The notes under the pieces were generated by a model. It was not told where the DNA came from. It saw only the letters and a program-made list of their open reading frames with translations, and searched no databases. Made by a program: the position numbers and the translations under genes. Below are positions 1 to 8,557 of a stretch of 64,000 nt of DNA, piece by piece. How positions within the stretch are numbered: the first letter of the stretch is position 1; each line of letters opens with the position of its first letter. The stretch is from NCBI RefSeq assembly GCF_002355475.1, contig NZ_AP014862.1, positions 5,270,001-5,334,000 of the forward strand, in the 5' to 3' direction. Source of the stretch: Pseudomonas furukawaii. GTDB lineage: Bacteria; Pseudomonadota; Gammaproteobacteria; Pseudomonadales; Pseudomonadaceae.

Positions 1-1299
1 GCTCACCACCATGGCCGACTCCACCTGGTCGACGCCCTTGCGCCCCGACAGGCGCTTGAGGGTTTCGTTCAGGGAGACCTCCGCCTTGGACTGCAGGATG
101 GGGTCGAAGCTGGTGAAGATGCGCAGGCCTTCCTCGGTCAGGTCTTCCTCGCGGTAGTCCTGGCGCAGCTGACGCTTCACCAGGTCTAGAAAAGCCGGGT
201 AGGAACTGTCCGCCAGGCTGCCGCGCTGGGTCACACCCAGGGGCTTCTGCTTGGCCGCCACGGCTTCCTCCGGGGAAATCACACCCTGCTCGGCCAGCAG
301 GTCGATCACCAGGTTGCGGCGCTCCAGCGCACGCTCCGGAAAGCGACGCGGGTTGTAGTAGGACGGCCCCTTGACCATGCCCACCAGCAGGGCGATCTGA
401 TGCACCTTGAGCTCAGCCAGCGGCTGGCTGAAGAAATACTGGCTGGCCAGGCCGAATCCGTGGATGGCGCGCTGGCCGTCCTGGCCGAGGAACACCTCGT
501 TGAGGTAGGCCTCGAGGATCTCGCGCTTGTCGTAGTGCAGTTCCAGCAACACCGCCATCATGGCTTCGGTGGCCTTGCGGGAGAGGCTGCGCTCATTGGT
601 GAGGAAGAAGTTCTTCACCAACTGCTGGGTCAGGGTACTGCCGCCCTGACGCAGTTCGCCGGCGGTGGCGTTGACCCAGAAAGCCCGGGCGATGGACTTC
701 AACGAGACGCCGTGGTGATTGAAGAACTCGCGGTCCTCGGTGGCCATCAGGGTTTCCACCATATAGGCGGGCACCTGGTCCAGCTTGATCAGGACCCGGT
801 CCTCAGGTTGCGCCGGGTAAAGGCCGCCGATGAGCAACGGCTCCAGGCGCGCCACGGCCAGGTCAGCGCCGCCGGCCTGGGTGAGCCCTGCGACATAGTC
901 GCCGGAGAAGCGCACGCGAATCCGCTGGGCCGGCTCGGCGCCTTCATAGAATTGGAAGCCACGGGTGTTCAGGTCGACGGTATTACCAGCGACCGATGCG
1001 GCACCAGGGCCGTTGGAAACGCTTTCGCGGCGATACCCCAGGGCATCGAGCTCCTTGAGGAAGTCTTCCTTGGACAGTTTCAGGCCGACGAACAGCTCCA
1101 GCGGTCGGGCATAGACCTTCGCGGGAACTGTCCAGCGCTTGCCGGAGAACTTCTCCTGCACCACAGCGTCGAGGTAGATGGCGAAACCGGCAAGGATCAC
1201 CAGGCCGACGAGGCCCAGCTTGATGGCCCAGCCCAACCAGGGGCGAAGGCCGCCGGAGCGGCGTTTGGAGCGGGATTTGGGGGAGCGGGGACGTGTCAT
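1..1299 (-). CDS. mrcB: Penicillin-binding protein 1B (class A bifunctional PBP), N-terminal 433 codons, truncated by window edge
   Basis: Bifunctional peptidoglycan glycosyltransferase/transpeptidase of the inner membrane that polymerises lipid II and cross-links stem peptides. Translating the minus strand from the ATG at 1297-1299 gives a basic cytoplasmic tail rich in R, S and K, one membrane anchor (about residues 25-45), a UB2H-type regulatory region (GKRWTVPAKVYARPLELF), then the GT51 domain with the catalytic motif EDREFFNHHG and the motif GGSTLTQQ. The transpeptidase domain with its active serine lies beyond base 1, so completeness cannot be judged. It is divergent from the kinase gene at 1415. 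The presence of UB2H and the N-terminal layout favour PBP1b over PBP1a. The reading frame is open over the whole 1299 bases. Confidence 0.95.
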   Translation of the reverse strand, partial: MTRPRSPKSRSKRRSGGLRPWLGWAIKLGLVGLVILAGFAIYLDAVVQEKFSGKRWTVPAKVYARPLELFVGLKLSKEDFLKELDALGYRRESVSNGPGAASVAGNTVDLNTRGFQFYEGAEPAQRIRVRFSGDYVAGLTQAGGADLAVARLEPLLIGGLYPAQPEDRVLIKLDQVPAYMVETLMATEDREFFNHHGVSLKSIARAFWVNATAGELRQGGSTLTQQLVKNFFLTNERSLSRKATEAMMAVLLELHYDKREILEAYLNEVFLGQDGQRAIHGFGLASQYFFSQPLAELKVHQIALLVGMVKGPSYYNPRRFPERALERRNLVIDLLAEQGVISPEEAVAAKQKPLGVTQRGSLADSSYPAFLDLVKRQLRQDYREEDLTEEGLRIFTSFDPILQSKAEVSLNETLKRLSGRKGVDQVESAMVVS

Positions 1300-1307
1300 G
1301 GCGGCGC

Positions 1308-1379
1308 ATTATACGCACTTTATCCACAGCCAACAGGCACGCCCTGACGGTTTGCAGGCCAGTTCCGAGCCGCCATAAT
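1308..1379. promoter_or_regulatory. Divergent promoter region between mrcB and the kinase gene
   Basis: On the minus strand a perfect TATAAT (complement of 1308-1313) sits 8 bases upstream of the mrcB ATG, with only a poor -35. On the plus strand TTGCAG (1352-1357), a 16-base spacer and CATAAT (1374-1379) form a reasonable sigma-70 promoter for the kinase gene at 1415. These assignments rest on pattern match only. Confidence 0.4.
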
Positions 1380-1414
1380 GCGAGTCTTTACAAGCGACAG
1401 AACAAGGAACGCCC

Positions 1415-2974
1415 GTGAGCCAGCCCCTTATCGCCGCCCTGCAGAACCCGTCCCTCTACCCTCACCCGGTGGACGGTTTCCAGGTGATCGAGACGCACAT
1501 TTCCTGGGTGCTGCTGACCGGCGGCTATGCCTACAAGATCAAGAAGCCGGTGAACTTCGGTTTCCTCGACTTCACCAGCCTCGAAGCCCGCCGGCACTTC
1601 TGCGGCGAGGAGCTGCGTCTCAACCAGCGCCTGACGCAGGACCTCTACCTGGAAGTCCTGCCCATCACCGGCAGTCCGGAAGCCCCGCAGATCGGTGGCG
1701 AGGGCGAAGCCTTCGAGTACGTGCTGAAGATGCGCCAGTTTCCCCAGGACAACCTCCTCAGCGCAGTCCAGGCTCGCGGTGAGCTGACCCCCGCCCATAT
1801 CGACGCCCTGGCCGACCAGATCGCCAGCTTCCACCTGGCCGCGCCGAAGGTCGCCCAGGAGCACCCCCTAGGAACCGCAGAGGCCGTGATGATGCCGGTT
1901 CGGCAGAACTTCGAGCAGATTCGCCCGTTGCTGACCGACAAGGCCGACCTTCCGCAGCTGGACGCCATGGAAGCCTGGGCCGAAAGCAGCTTCGAACGCC
2001 TGAAGCCACTGCTGGAGCGCCGCAAGCAGGAAGGATTCATCCGCGAATGCCACGGAGACATCCACCTGGGCAATGCCACCCTGATCGATGGCCAGGTGGT
2101 GCTCTTCGACTGCATCGAATTCAACGAGCCCTTCCGCTTCACCGACGTCTACGCCGACATCGCCTTCCTGGCCATGGACCTGGAAGACCGGGGACTCAAA
2201 TCCCTCTCCCGCCGCCTGATCAGCCGCTACCTGGAGCGCACGGGAGACTACGCAGGACTGGAGCTGCTCAACTTCTACAAGGCCTACCGCGCCCTGGTTC
2301 GAGCGAAGATCGCCCTGTTCAGCCTCGCCCACCAGGCCGACCCCGTGCAGAAGGCCGCCACCCTGCGCCAGTACCGCAACTATGCGGGCCTGGCAGAAAG
2401 CTACAGCGCCATCCCCTCCCCTTTCCTCGCCATCACCCACGGCGTCTCCGCCTCCGGCAAGAGCCATGTGGCACTGCGCCTGGTGGAAGCGCTGGGCGCA
2501 ATCCGCCTGCGCTCGGACGTGGAGCGCAAGCGCCTGTTCGGTGAGCAGAAGGCCGCCGCACAAGGCCTGGCGAGCGGCATCTACGACCAGGACGCCAGCG
2601 CCGCCACCTACCGGCGCCTGAATCAGTTGGCGGATGCCGCCCTGCATGCCGGCTTCCCGGTGGTCATCGACGCCACCTTCCTCAAGCACGAACAGCGCGC
2701 CGCCGCCTGCAAGGTGGCCGAAGAGACCGGAACGCCCTTCCTGATCCTCGACTGCCATGCCCCGGAAGCGGTGATCGAGGCCTGGCTCGTCCAGCGCCAG
2801 GCGGAAGGAGGAGACCCCTCCGACGCTACGCTGGAAGTGGTTCGCGCCCAAATGGCCAACCGTGAGCCGCTGACCGCCGAGGAACTGGCCCAGAGCAGCC
2901 GCATCGACACCGACCAGGCGTCCAGCCTGGACAGCCTGGTGGCGCGTATCCGGCAACACCTGCCGGGCGTCTGA
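1415..2974 (+). CDS. Fused aminoglycoside-phosphotransferase-like / P-loop kinase protein (PA4701-like), 519 aa
   Basis: Two kinase-type modules are fused. Residues about 25-330 resemble the APH/choline-kinase fold, with the catalytic-loop motif HGDIHLGN (213-220) and a metal-binding LFDCIEF (230-236). Residues about 335-519 form a zeta-toxin/AAA-like P-loop kinase with Walker A GVSASGKS (343-350), followed by a conserved SDVERKRLFG segment typical of small-molecule P-loop kinases. GTG at 1415 was chosen because AAGGA lies 6-10 bases upstream. It has its own promoter and is followed by a strong terminator at 2984. Proteins of this architecture are annotated only as bifunctional APH/ATP-binding proteins. 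The substrate is unknown, and aminoglycoside resistance should not be inferred from the family name. Confidence 0.85.
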   Translation: MSQPLIAALQNPSLYPHPVDGFQVIETHISWVLLTGGYAYKIKKPVNFGFLDFTSLEARRHFCGEELRLNQRLTQDLYLEVLPITGSPEAPQIGGEGEAFEYVLKMRQFPQDNLLSAVQARGELTPAHIDALADQIASFHLAAPKVAQEHPLGTAEAVMMPVRQNFEQIRPLLTDKADLPQLDAMEAWAESSFERLKPLLERRKQEGFIRECHGDIHLGNATLIDGQVVLFDCIEFNEPFRFTDVYADIAFLAMDLEDRGLKSLSRRLISRYLERTGDYAGLELLNFYKAYRALVRAKIALFSLAHQADPVQKAATLRQYRNYAGLAESYSAIPSPFLAITHGVSASGKSHVALRLVEALGAIRLRSDVERKRLFGEQKAAAQGLASGIYDQDASAATYRRLNQLADAALHAGFPVVIDATFLKHEQRAAACKVAEETGTPFLILDCHAPEAVIEAWLVQRQAEGGDPSDATLEVVRAQMANREPLTAEELAQSSRIDTDQASSLDSLVARIRQHLPGV

Positions 2975-2983
2975 GCCCGGGCC

Positions 2984-3014
2984 GCCGCACCGGGCAGGAT
3001 CCGGTGCGGCTTCT
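2984..3014 (+). terminator. Intrinsic terminator after the kinase gene
   Basis: Perfect 10-bp stem GCCGCACCGG (2984-2993) / CCGGTGCGGC (3001-3010) with a 7-base loop and a short TTCT tail. The following 230 bases (3015-3245) contain no gene I can support. They hold only the leader of the TfoX-domain gene. Confidence 0.7.
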
Positions 3015-3245
3015 ATACTGCCGCCTGAGTCACTCTCGGCCGAGCAACCGCCGTCCATCCCAGCGCTGGTGCCATCCCAGGCGGAAAGCAGCGCAGGATC
3101 GGCCCTATCGCAACAGCAGTGATCGTTTTCCGTGCAGGAGCCGCGCGAGGATACGGCGATAGCAAAAAGCCAGGCACTGCGGGTGGCCGCTACACTTATC
3201 CACAGCCCTGTCCCTCTCGCGCCACATCCATCGCAAGGAGGCTCG

Positions 3246-3518
3246 ATGAACGACGAACTGCAACATATGAAGAACCTGGGCAAGACGTCAGCGCAATGGC
3301 TCCATGCGGTTGGGATCCATAGCGCCTCGGACCTTCGACGCCTGGGTGCCGTGGGCGCTTACAAGGCCGTCCGTGCGCGGGGGTTCCGGGCTTCCAAGGT
3401 GCTGCTCTACGCCATCGAGGGCGCGCTGCTGGACGTGCACTGGAGCGAACTGCCTCCCGGCCACAAGGCAGAACTGAACCACCAGTTGGACGCGCCGATT
3501 GGCCACAACAAGAGCTAG
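3246..3518 (+). CDS. TfoX/Sxy C-terminal-domain protein, 90 aa
   Basis: A small helical protein corresponding to the C-terminal half of TfoX/Sxy only. It shows the GKTSAQWLHAVGIHSASDL helix-hairpin-type start, the R-x-LGAVGAYKAVRARG core, and LLYAIEGALLDVHW. The N-terminal TfoX domain is absent. ATG at 3246 is preceded by a very good AAGGAGG (3235-3241). In P. aeruginosa the equivalent position (PA4702) carries the same type of protein. The function is unknown. Full-length Sxy coactivates competence genes with CRP in enteric and Pasteurella relatives, but the isolated C-terminal domain has no established role. It lies directly upstream of a cAMP-binding-type protein gene. Confidence 0.85.
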   Translation: MNDELQHMKNLGKTSAQWLHAVGIHSASDLRRLGAVGAYKAVRARGFRASKVLLYAIEGALLDVHWSELPPGHKAELNHQLDAPIGHNKS

Positions 3519-3623
3519 CTCACAACCTCCTGCGGGAGTGATTTACCTGCGGACCTTCTATCCCTATTGTTTCAGGGACCTTCGTGTGTCACGCCATTCC
3601 AGTCCGCTCAAGGAATTCCTGCC

Positions 3624-4424
3624 ATGTACCTACTCGGGGAGCAACCGGCCTACGCCGATCAGCTGATCAACAGACTGCAGAGCATCCCCGGGCAACTGCT
3701 CGACGGCCTGGCCCCTGCGGGTCCTGCGTTGCGCCTGGAGCAGACCGACGACCTGTCCGCGCTGCTGCCAGGCAACCAGCTGTTCCTCATCGAAAACGGG
3801 TTGCTCCACGCCAATGTCGACGAGCGTCCGCTGTTCTACCTGCAGGAAGGCGACCTGGTGGGGCTGCGCCAGGGCATCGAACTGCCGTCCTGCCGCTACA
3901 GCAGCGATGAACCCGTCAGCCTGCTGCCCTATAACCGAAGCGAAGTGTTCCGGCATATCTATGCCAGCGAAAAGCTGCAGGAACTCTTCATCCAGTACCT
4001 GGTGGGACACACCGCCCTGCTCTCCGATGCCGTCGCGCGGCTGAAGCAGCCGGATGTGCGCCCCTCCACGGGTTTCCAGCACTTCGCCAAGGGCGAGGAA
4101 CTGATCCGTCAGGGGGATGAAGCCGATCATGTGTTCATCATCATCGAGGGTCATGCCGCGGCCTATGTCGACGGCCAGAAGGTAGGCGACGTGCAGAAGG
4201 ACGAGATCTTCGGCGCCATGGCCGTGTTCACCCGTGAAAAACGCAGCGCGACGGTGATCGCCAGCGAACCCTGCACGGTGATGGTGATCCCCAAGGAGCA
4301 ATTCCTCAGCCTGATGCAGAGCAACCCGCGCATCGCCCACAGCCTGATCGAGAGCATGGCGCGGCGGATCGACCTGCTGAACAAGGAGGTCACTCAGTTG
4401 CGCTTATCGCCGGATCGGGAGTGA
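3624..4424 (+). CDS. cbpA: Cyclic nucleotide-binding-domain protein CbpA, 266 aa
   Basis: Position next to prrF, length and domain layout match CbpA (PA4704) of P. aeruginosa, a cAMP-binding protein under Vfr control. Residues 1-135 form a degenerate jelly-roll-like region. Residues about 147-250 are a cNMP-binding domain (GEELIRQGDEADHVFII, then a phosphate-binding cassette around residues 195-210). There is no DNA-binding helix-turn-helix, so it is not a CRP paralogue. The cassette reads F-G-A-M-A-V with Ala198 where ligand-binding family members normally have Glu, while Arg207-Ser208 are kept. ATG 3624 follows AAGGAA at 3610-3615. I see no convincing Vfr palindrome upstream. Confidence 0.88.
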   Translation: MYLLGEQPAYADQLINRLQSIPGQLLDGLAPAGPALRLEQTDDLSALLPGNQLFLIENGLLHANVDERPLFYLQEGDLVGLRQGIELPSCRYSSDEPVSLLPYNRSEVFRHIYASEKLQELFIQYLVGHTALLSDAVARLKQPDVRPSTGFQHFAKGEELIRQGDEADHVFIIIEGHAAAYVDGQKVGDVQKDEIFGAMAVFTREKRSATVIASEPCTVMVIPKEQFLSLMQSNPRIAHSLIESMARRIDLLNKEVTQLRLSPDRE

Positions 4425-4443
4425 TCCTGGCCCAACGAACGAA

Positions 4444-4468
4444 CCCCGGCCCGGCATGCCGGGGTTTT
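4444..4468 (+). terminator. Intrinsic terminator of cbpA
   Basis: CCCCGGC (4444-4450) pairs with GCCGGGG (4458-4464) and is followed by TTTT. It separates cbpA from the prrF promoter. Confidence 0.75.
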
Positions 4469-4516
4469 CATATCCAAGCGCGAATTCAGGGCCATGAAGC
4501 TTTTTCGAATGAGTGC

Positions 4517-4544
4517 TTGACTCGAAAATGATAATCGTTATTAT
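4517..4544 (+). promoter_or_regulatory. prrF promoter
   Basis: TTGACT (-35, 4517-4522), a 16-base spacer and TATTAT (-10, 4539-4544) place the start of transcription at about 4551. The Fur box overlaps the spacer and the -10, the geometry expected for direct Fur repression. Confidence 0.75.
4524..4542 (+). promoter_or_regulatory. Fur box
   Basis: The 19-mer at 4524-4542, core AATGATAATCGTTATT, matches the GATAATGATAATCATTATC consensus at 16 of 19 positions. It overlaps the prrF -10, so iron-loaded Fur should block prrF transcription. Confidence 0.85.
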
Positions 4545-4550
4545 TCGCAC

Positions 4551-4663
4551 AACTGATCGCGAGATCAGTCGGTAAGCTGGGAATCCAAGCAGTCGGACTT
4601 TCAGATTATCTCCTCATCAGGCTAATCACGGTTTTAGACCCGGCTCTTTGCCGGGTCTTTTTT
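4551..4663 (+). ncRNA. prrF: PrrF iron-responsive small RNA (single copy)
   Basis: About 113 nt between a Fur-regulated promoter and an intrinsic terminator. The 5' stem-loop (CTGATCGCGAGATCAG), the single-stranded antisense region with ATTATCTCCTCATCAGG, and the end stem GACCCGGC/GCCGGGTC (4637-4644/4650-4657) with seven T are characteristic of PrrF1/PrrF2 of P. aeruginosa. PrrF is the RyhB analogue that represses iron-using proteins under iron starvation. In P. aeruginosa two copies lie in tandem at exactly this place. Here only one fits before the convergent phuW gene, so the tandem-derived PrrH transcript cannot form as it does there. The RNA is called from sequence resemblance and context, not from a covariance search. 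Confidence 0.9.
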
Positions 4664-4664
4664 T
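4637..4664 (+). terminator. Terminator of prrF
   Basis: Eight-bp stem GACCCGGC/GCCGGGTC with a 5-base loop and a run of seven T (4658-4664). It is also the only hairpin between prrF and the convergent phuW stop at 4706. Confidence 0.85.
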
Positions 4665-4705
4665 GCCTGAGATTCAGCCCAAGCCGCCCCGCGCCCACCG
4701 CGGCT

Positions 4706-5590
4706 TCAGCGACGGGGCGACGCGCTCTCCCGCAATCCGGCGCAATGGTCGATCGCCGGCAGTGCTGCGGTATACCAGACATAGTCGGCCTCGCCACGCG
4801 CCACCGGTTTGCCCACCTCGGCCAGCATCAGCACCGCCGTGCCGTGCGTCTGCCCGAGATCCTCCAGGTGCAACGGCACTCCCAGGTCCCGGCGGACATG
4901 AAAGCCCCCGGCCAAGAGCATGGCCGGGACCGGCGCCGCCAGCAGCCGCTCGGCCATTCGCCGATCACGCTGTTGCTGCACCGCCAGCATCGCCGGCAAT
5001 TGGGATTCCGGCAGCATGCCGCAGTGGGATTCGCGGATCTGCGACAGCAGCGACCTGCTCACGTCATCGCGGGTCGAGCGCTCGCCCCGGAGCTGCGGAC
5101 GCTCCCGGTAAAGACGCTTGATCTCGTCGCGATCGAGATTGGCTGCCAACAGCGGGTATGGCTGCGCCAGCGCATGGGTGACTATGGGCCCATAAAGCGT
5201 CCAGTCCCAACTCGGCCGCCAGGCGAGCGCCCTGGGAAGGTCAGCCGGCAACGGCCCTTTGTGAACAGCATCGACGCTGGCCTGTTGTGCAGGCTCGAGC
5301 ATTTCCAGCAGCAGGCTGCCCTGGGCGCGCCGCGACTCAAGGGCGCGCAGCAACCAGAGTTGCAGGGCGTGATGATCCGGGTTGTCGTGCTGTTCGCCGA
5401 CCAGCACCCTCGACTGATCCGCGAGCCGCTCCAGCAATTGCCCCGGCGTCAGCCGCTCACCGCTGCGCAGATCCTGGATGAGTCCAAGCCTCGGATCATG
5501 GCGACCCTCCGGGCTCTGCCAATCGGGTGGTGGCGGAAGGTTCTGACACGCGGAAAGCAAGGCAAGGAGGGCCAGCAGAAGTGGGCGCAT
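4706..5590 (-). CDS. phuW: PhuW-like ChaN-family haem-binding lipoprotein, 294 aa
   Basis: Lipoprotein signal with lipobox LLSAC (Cys15), then a ChaN/DUF399 domain: RVLVGEQHDNPDHHALQLWL near the N-terminus, LLLEML in the middle, and AGGFHVRRDLGVPLHL near the C-terminus. ChaN of Campylobacter binds stacked haems at the outer membrane. PhuW is the last gene of the P. aeruginosa phu haem-uptake operon. It is downstream of phuV by 18 bases in the same direction and converges on prrF. ATG at 5588-5590 was chosen because it gives a complete signal peptide. Confidence 0.85.
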   Translation of the reverse strand: MRPLLLALLALLSACQNLPPPPDWQSPEGRHDPRLGLIQDLRSGERLTPGQLLERLADQSRVLVGEQHDNPDHHALQLWLLRALESRRAQGSLLLEMLEPAQQASVDAVHKGPLPADLPRALAWRPSWDWTLYGPIVTHALAQPYPLLAANLDRDEIKRLYRERPQLRGERSTRDDVSRSLLSQIRESHCGMLPESQLPAMLAVQQQRDRRMAERLLAAPVPAMLLAGGFHVRRDLGVPLHLEDLGQTHGTAVLMLAEVGKPVARGEADYVWYTAALPAIDHCAGLRESASPRR

Positions 5591-5608
5591 GGAGAATCCT
5601 TCGACATA

Positions 5609-6376
5609 TCAGCGAGCGACTATGAGCGGATGCCCCCGCTCGGGATGACGCTGCACCAGCACGTCCAGCCCGAATACCGCCTTCAGCGGCTCGGCCTGGA
5701 GCACCTGCTCCGGAGTCCCCAGCACATGGGGGCGTCCGTCGGCGAGCAGCAGCAGGCGATCACAGTAGCGCGCCGCCAGGTTCAGGTCATGCAGGATCAC
5801 CAGCACCGCGACGCCCCGCTCGGCGAACTCGCGCACGGTGTGCAAGGTGGTGTGCTGGTGAAGGGGGTCGAGCATCGAGGTGGGCTCGTCCAGCAATAGC
5901 GATTGCCCCGCCACCCCGGGCCAGAGCTGCGCCAGCACCCGCGCCAGGTGCACGCGCTGCCGTTCGCCGCCGGACAGTGCCAGGTAGCTGCGCCCAGCCA
6001 GGTGGCTGGCATCCGCCGCCGCCAGCGCCTCGGCCACGACCTCGGCGTCACGCTCACGGCCGCTATCGTGGGGCATGCGCCCCATGGCCACCACTTCGTC
6101 GACACGGAAGGCGAACCCCAGCGTGGAGCTCTGCGGCAGTACGGCCAATCGACGGGCACGTTGAGGGCCTGACCAATCACCCAGCTCCCGTTCATCCAGA
6201 CAGACCCGGCCGACCGACGCCGGCACCTCGCCGCAGAGCGCCCCCAGCAGCGTACTCTTGCCCGCGCCATTGGGCCCCAGTACACCCAGCACTTCACCCG
6301 GTCGCAATTCCAGTTCGATCCCCGCCAGCACGCGCCTGCCACCACGCTGCACGGCCAGTTGTTCCACGCGCAACAT
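5609..6376 (-). CDS. phuV: Haem ABC transporter ATP-binding protein, 255 aa
   Basis: ABC ATPase of the HmuV/FepC class: Walker [10 protein letters not shown] (34-42), signature LSGGERQRV (134-142), Walker [12 protein letters not shown] (160-170), and the switch histidine in [13 protein letters not shown]. It couples ATP hydrolysis to haem transfer across the inner membrane with PhuU and PhuT. Its ATG shares one base with the phuU stop (6376), indicating translational coupling. Assignment to haem rather than ferri-siderophore rests on the PhuT and PhuW partners. Confidence 0.92.
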   Translation of the reverse strand: MLRVEQLAVQRGGRRVLAGIELELRPGEVLGVLGPNGAGKSTLLGALCGEVPASVGRVCLDERELGDWSGPQRARRLAVLPQSSTLGFAFRVDEVVAMGRMPHDSGRERDAEVVAEALAAADASHLAGRSYLALSGGERQRVHLARVLAQLWPGVAGQSLLLDEPTSMLDPLHQHTTLHTVREFAERGVAVLVILHDLNLAARYCDRLLLLADGRPHVLGTPEQVLQAEPLKAVFGLDVLVQRHPERGHPLIVAR

Positions 6377-7413
6377 CAGGGGCGACCTCGTACCAGCAGA
6401 TAAAGGAAGAATGGCGCACCAATCAGCGCCGTGACGATACCGATGGGCAACTCCGCGGGCGCCAGCACCAACCGTGCCGCCAGGTCCGCAAGGAGCATCA
6501 GGCTGGCCCCGGCCAGGGCCGAAGCGGGCAACAGCACGCGATGGTCCGGCCCCGCCACCAGGCGTACCAGGTGCGGCACCACCAGACCAACGAAACCGAC
6601 CAGCCCGGCCGCCGCCACCGCCGCCCCCACTCCCAGGGCGGTACAGAACACCAGCTCGCGCTTCAGGCGCTCCACCTCGAAGCCCAGGTGACGGGCCTCC
6701 GACTCACCCAGCAGCAGGGCGTTGAGCGCCCTTGCCCGGCGCGGCAGCCAGAGGATCACCAGCAGGGTCACCGCCAGCAGCGGCCAGAGCCGGTTGTAGC
6801 TGGCGCCATTGAGACTGCCCATGTTCCAGAAGGTCAGGCTGCGCAAGGTGGCGTCATCCGCCAGGTAGGTGAACAGACCGACGACGGCGCCCCCCAGGGC
6901 GGTCAGGGCAATGCCGGCCAGAAGCATGGTCGCGACGCTGGTCTGGCCGTCTCGGCGCCCCAGCCGATAGACCAGCAAGGTGACGCCCAGCCCACCCGCG
7001 AAGGCGCAGATCGACAGCAGGTAGGGCTCGATGGCGGTCGGCAGCCCGCCGACGCTTGCGCCAGCGACGATAGCCAAGGCACCGCCGAGCGCGGCTCCGC
7101 TGGAGACGCCCACCAGCCCCGGGTCAGCCAGGGGGTTGCGGAACAGCCCCTGCATGGCGACACCGGAGAGCGCCAGAACGGCGCCTACCGCCAGCCCCAG
7201 CAAGGCACGCGGCAGGCGAATCTGCCCCAGGATCAGCTCCGCCTGTGCCAGGCCCTCACCGGAAATTGGCAGCCCTGCCAGACGCAAGGCCGCACGCATC
7301 GTATCGCCCAGCGGCAGGCTGACCGGTCCCAATGCCAGGGAAAGCCAGAGGACAAGCAACAGCAGCGCCCCCAGGGCGAGAAAGAGAGGACGGGCTGGGA
7401 TGGATACGCTCAT
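6376..7413 (-). CDS. phuU: Haem ABC transporter permease (FecCD family), 345 aa
   Basis: Integral membrane permease with about ten hydrophobic segments and the FecCD hallmarks [37 protein letters not shown] and [16 protein letters not shown]. It forms the transmembrane channel with PhuV. The start overlaps the phuT stop by ATGA (7410-7413). Length is normal for HmuU/PhuU. Confidence 0.92.
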   Translation of the reverse strand: MSVSIPARPLFLALGALLLLVLWLSLALGPVSLPLGDTMRAALRLAGLPISGEGLAQAELILGQIRLPRALLGLAVGAVLALSGVAMQGLFRNPLADPGLVGVSSGAALGGALAIVAGASVGGLPTAIEPYLLSICAFAGGLGVTLLVYRLGRRDGQTSVATMLLAGIALTALGGAVVGLFTYLADDATLRSLTFWNMGSLNGASYNRLWPLLAVTLLVILWLPRRARALNALLLGESEARHLGFEVERLKRELVFCTALGVGAAVAAAGLVGFVGLVVPHLVRLVAGPDHRVLLPASALAGASLMLLADLAARLVLAPAELPIGIVTALIGAPFFLYLLVRGRP

Positions 7414-8309
7414 GGCTGGCTGGAACTGTTCACGATCAGGGCCGGAGCGGAAGGATAGAAGCCTCTGGACAATGCGGCTATCCCATCCGGCAGGCGCGGA
7501 CCGAGGCCACCCACCAGCAGGGTCGGGTCCAGGCTCAGCAGACGACCATCGCGAGCGGCCCGCGTCGCCGCCAGCGCGGGGTTCTGCTTGAGCAGGGCCT
7601 CGCGGGCCGCCTCGCCATCCAGGCGGCGGTCGGCGACCACCACCACGTCGGGGTCCATGGCCGCCAGGGCTTCGCTGGAGATGGCCTTGTAGCCCTGGTG
7701 ATCCGTCAGGTTACGACCGCCAGCACGCTCGATCAGCCAGGCGCCGGTGGTGTCCCTGCCGCCCGCCAGGGGATTGCTGCCGGCGTGGCCGAGGAGGAAC
7801 AGTACCTTGGGGGCCTCCTCGGTCTGCCGGATCCTGGCCACCCATTTCGCCTGCTGCTCCAAGCGCTGACGGTAGTCGGCTAGCGCGCGTTCGGCGCCCG
7901 TCTCATCCCCCAGGAGACCACCGAGGAGATTGAGATTGCGCTCCAGGGTGACGAGGTCGGGAGCGGACTCCAGGCGCTCGACACGGACACCTGCCGCCTC
8001 CAGCTGTGCCAGCACCGACGGGGGCCCCATCTCCTCCGTTCCGATCAGGATATCCGGACGCACGGACAGGATCCCCTCTGCAGCCAACTGGCGTTGATAG
8101 CCGATGCTGGGAAGTGTTCTCAGGGATTCCGGGTGCAGGCTGGTGGTGTCCACCCCCACCAGCTTGTCCTGTCCACCCAATGCCACCACCCACTCACTGA
8201 CGGAACCTCCGGCACTGACCCAACGCTGGGGACGACCATCGTCCGCCACGGCCGGATGGGACAACAGAATGCCGGCACAGAGACCGGCCAGACCGAGAAC
8301 TCGACGCAT
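7410..8309 (-). CDS. phuT: Periplasmic haem-binding protein, 299 aa
   Basis: The ATG at 8307-8309 gives an N-terminal signal peptide (MRRVLGLAGLCAGILLSHPAVA) and a mature substrate-binding protein of the HmuT/PhuT class, with SIGYQRQLAAEGILSVRPD and the class III fold. It delivers haem to PhuUV. In P. aeruginosa phuS (haem chaperone) precedes phuT and phuR (TonB receptor) is divergent. Neither is present here: the next genes upstream encode a Rieske protein and SfsA. I see no Fur box upstream of phuT. Confidence 0.9.
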   Translation of the reverse strand: MRRVLGLAGLCAGILLSHPAVADDGRPQRWVSAGGSVSEWVVALGGQDKLVGVDTTSLHPESLRTLPSIGYQRQLAAEGILSVRPDILIGTEEMGPPSVLAQLEAAGVRVERLESAPDLVTLERNLNLLGGLLGDETGAERALADYRQRLEQQAKWVARIRQTEEAPKVLFLLGHAGSNPLAGGRDTTGAWLIERAGGRNLTDHQGYKAISSEALAAMDPDVVVVADRRLDGEAAREALLKQNPALAATRAARDGRLLSLDPTLLVGGLGPRLPDGIAALSRGFYPSAPALIVNSSSQP

Positions 8310-8342
8310 CGAAACGACTCCATCATGGAAGCTGGAAACGCT

Positions 8343-8366
8343 GGCGCCCTGCAATCACAGGGCGCC
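8343..8366. repeat. Perfect 9-bp inverted repeat upstream of phuT
   Basis: GGCGCCCTG (8343-8351), loop CAATCA, CAGGGCGCC (8358-8366), about 34 bases before the phuT ATG. No T-run follows on either strand, so it looks like an operator or leader hairpin rather than a terminator. Confidence 0.6.
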
Positions 8367-8557
8367 GGCCTGATTCGGGAACAGCGCGACGGAGTAGGGG
8401 CTCAAGGAACCGAAGCAGCCTCGGCCAAGCCTCACCAGACTTCCCGCTCCGGGATGCCGGCCGCCATCATCCGTCTGACCTGACGAACGACGGCGACGAA
8501 CACGGAAAAATCCCCGCCCAGACCAGGGCCCCCTTTCAACACGAGGACGAGCCCCTC

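Noticed and set aside
3519-3623. Vfr/CRP site upstream of cbpA
   Set aside because: Only half-site-like TCACA and GTGA words in the wrong arrangement. No TGTGA-N6-TCACA-type palindrome.
4425-4705. Second prrF copy in tandem
   Set aside because: Only one Fur-box promoter and one terminator are present, and phuW ends 42 bases after the terminator.
8360-8460. Cobalamin riboswitch upstream of phuT (minus strand GGGAAGTCTGGTGAGG)
   Set aside because: It resembles one conserved segment only. The B12 box and the CCCCGCAACTGT core are missing, and the downstream genes fit haem, not cobalamin.
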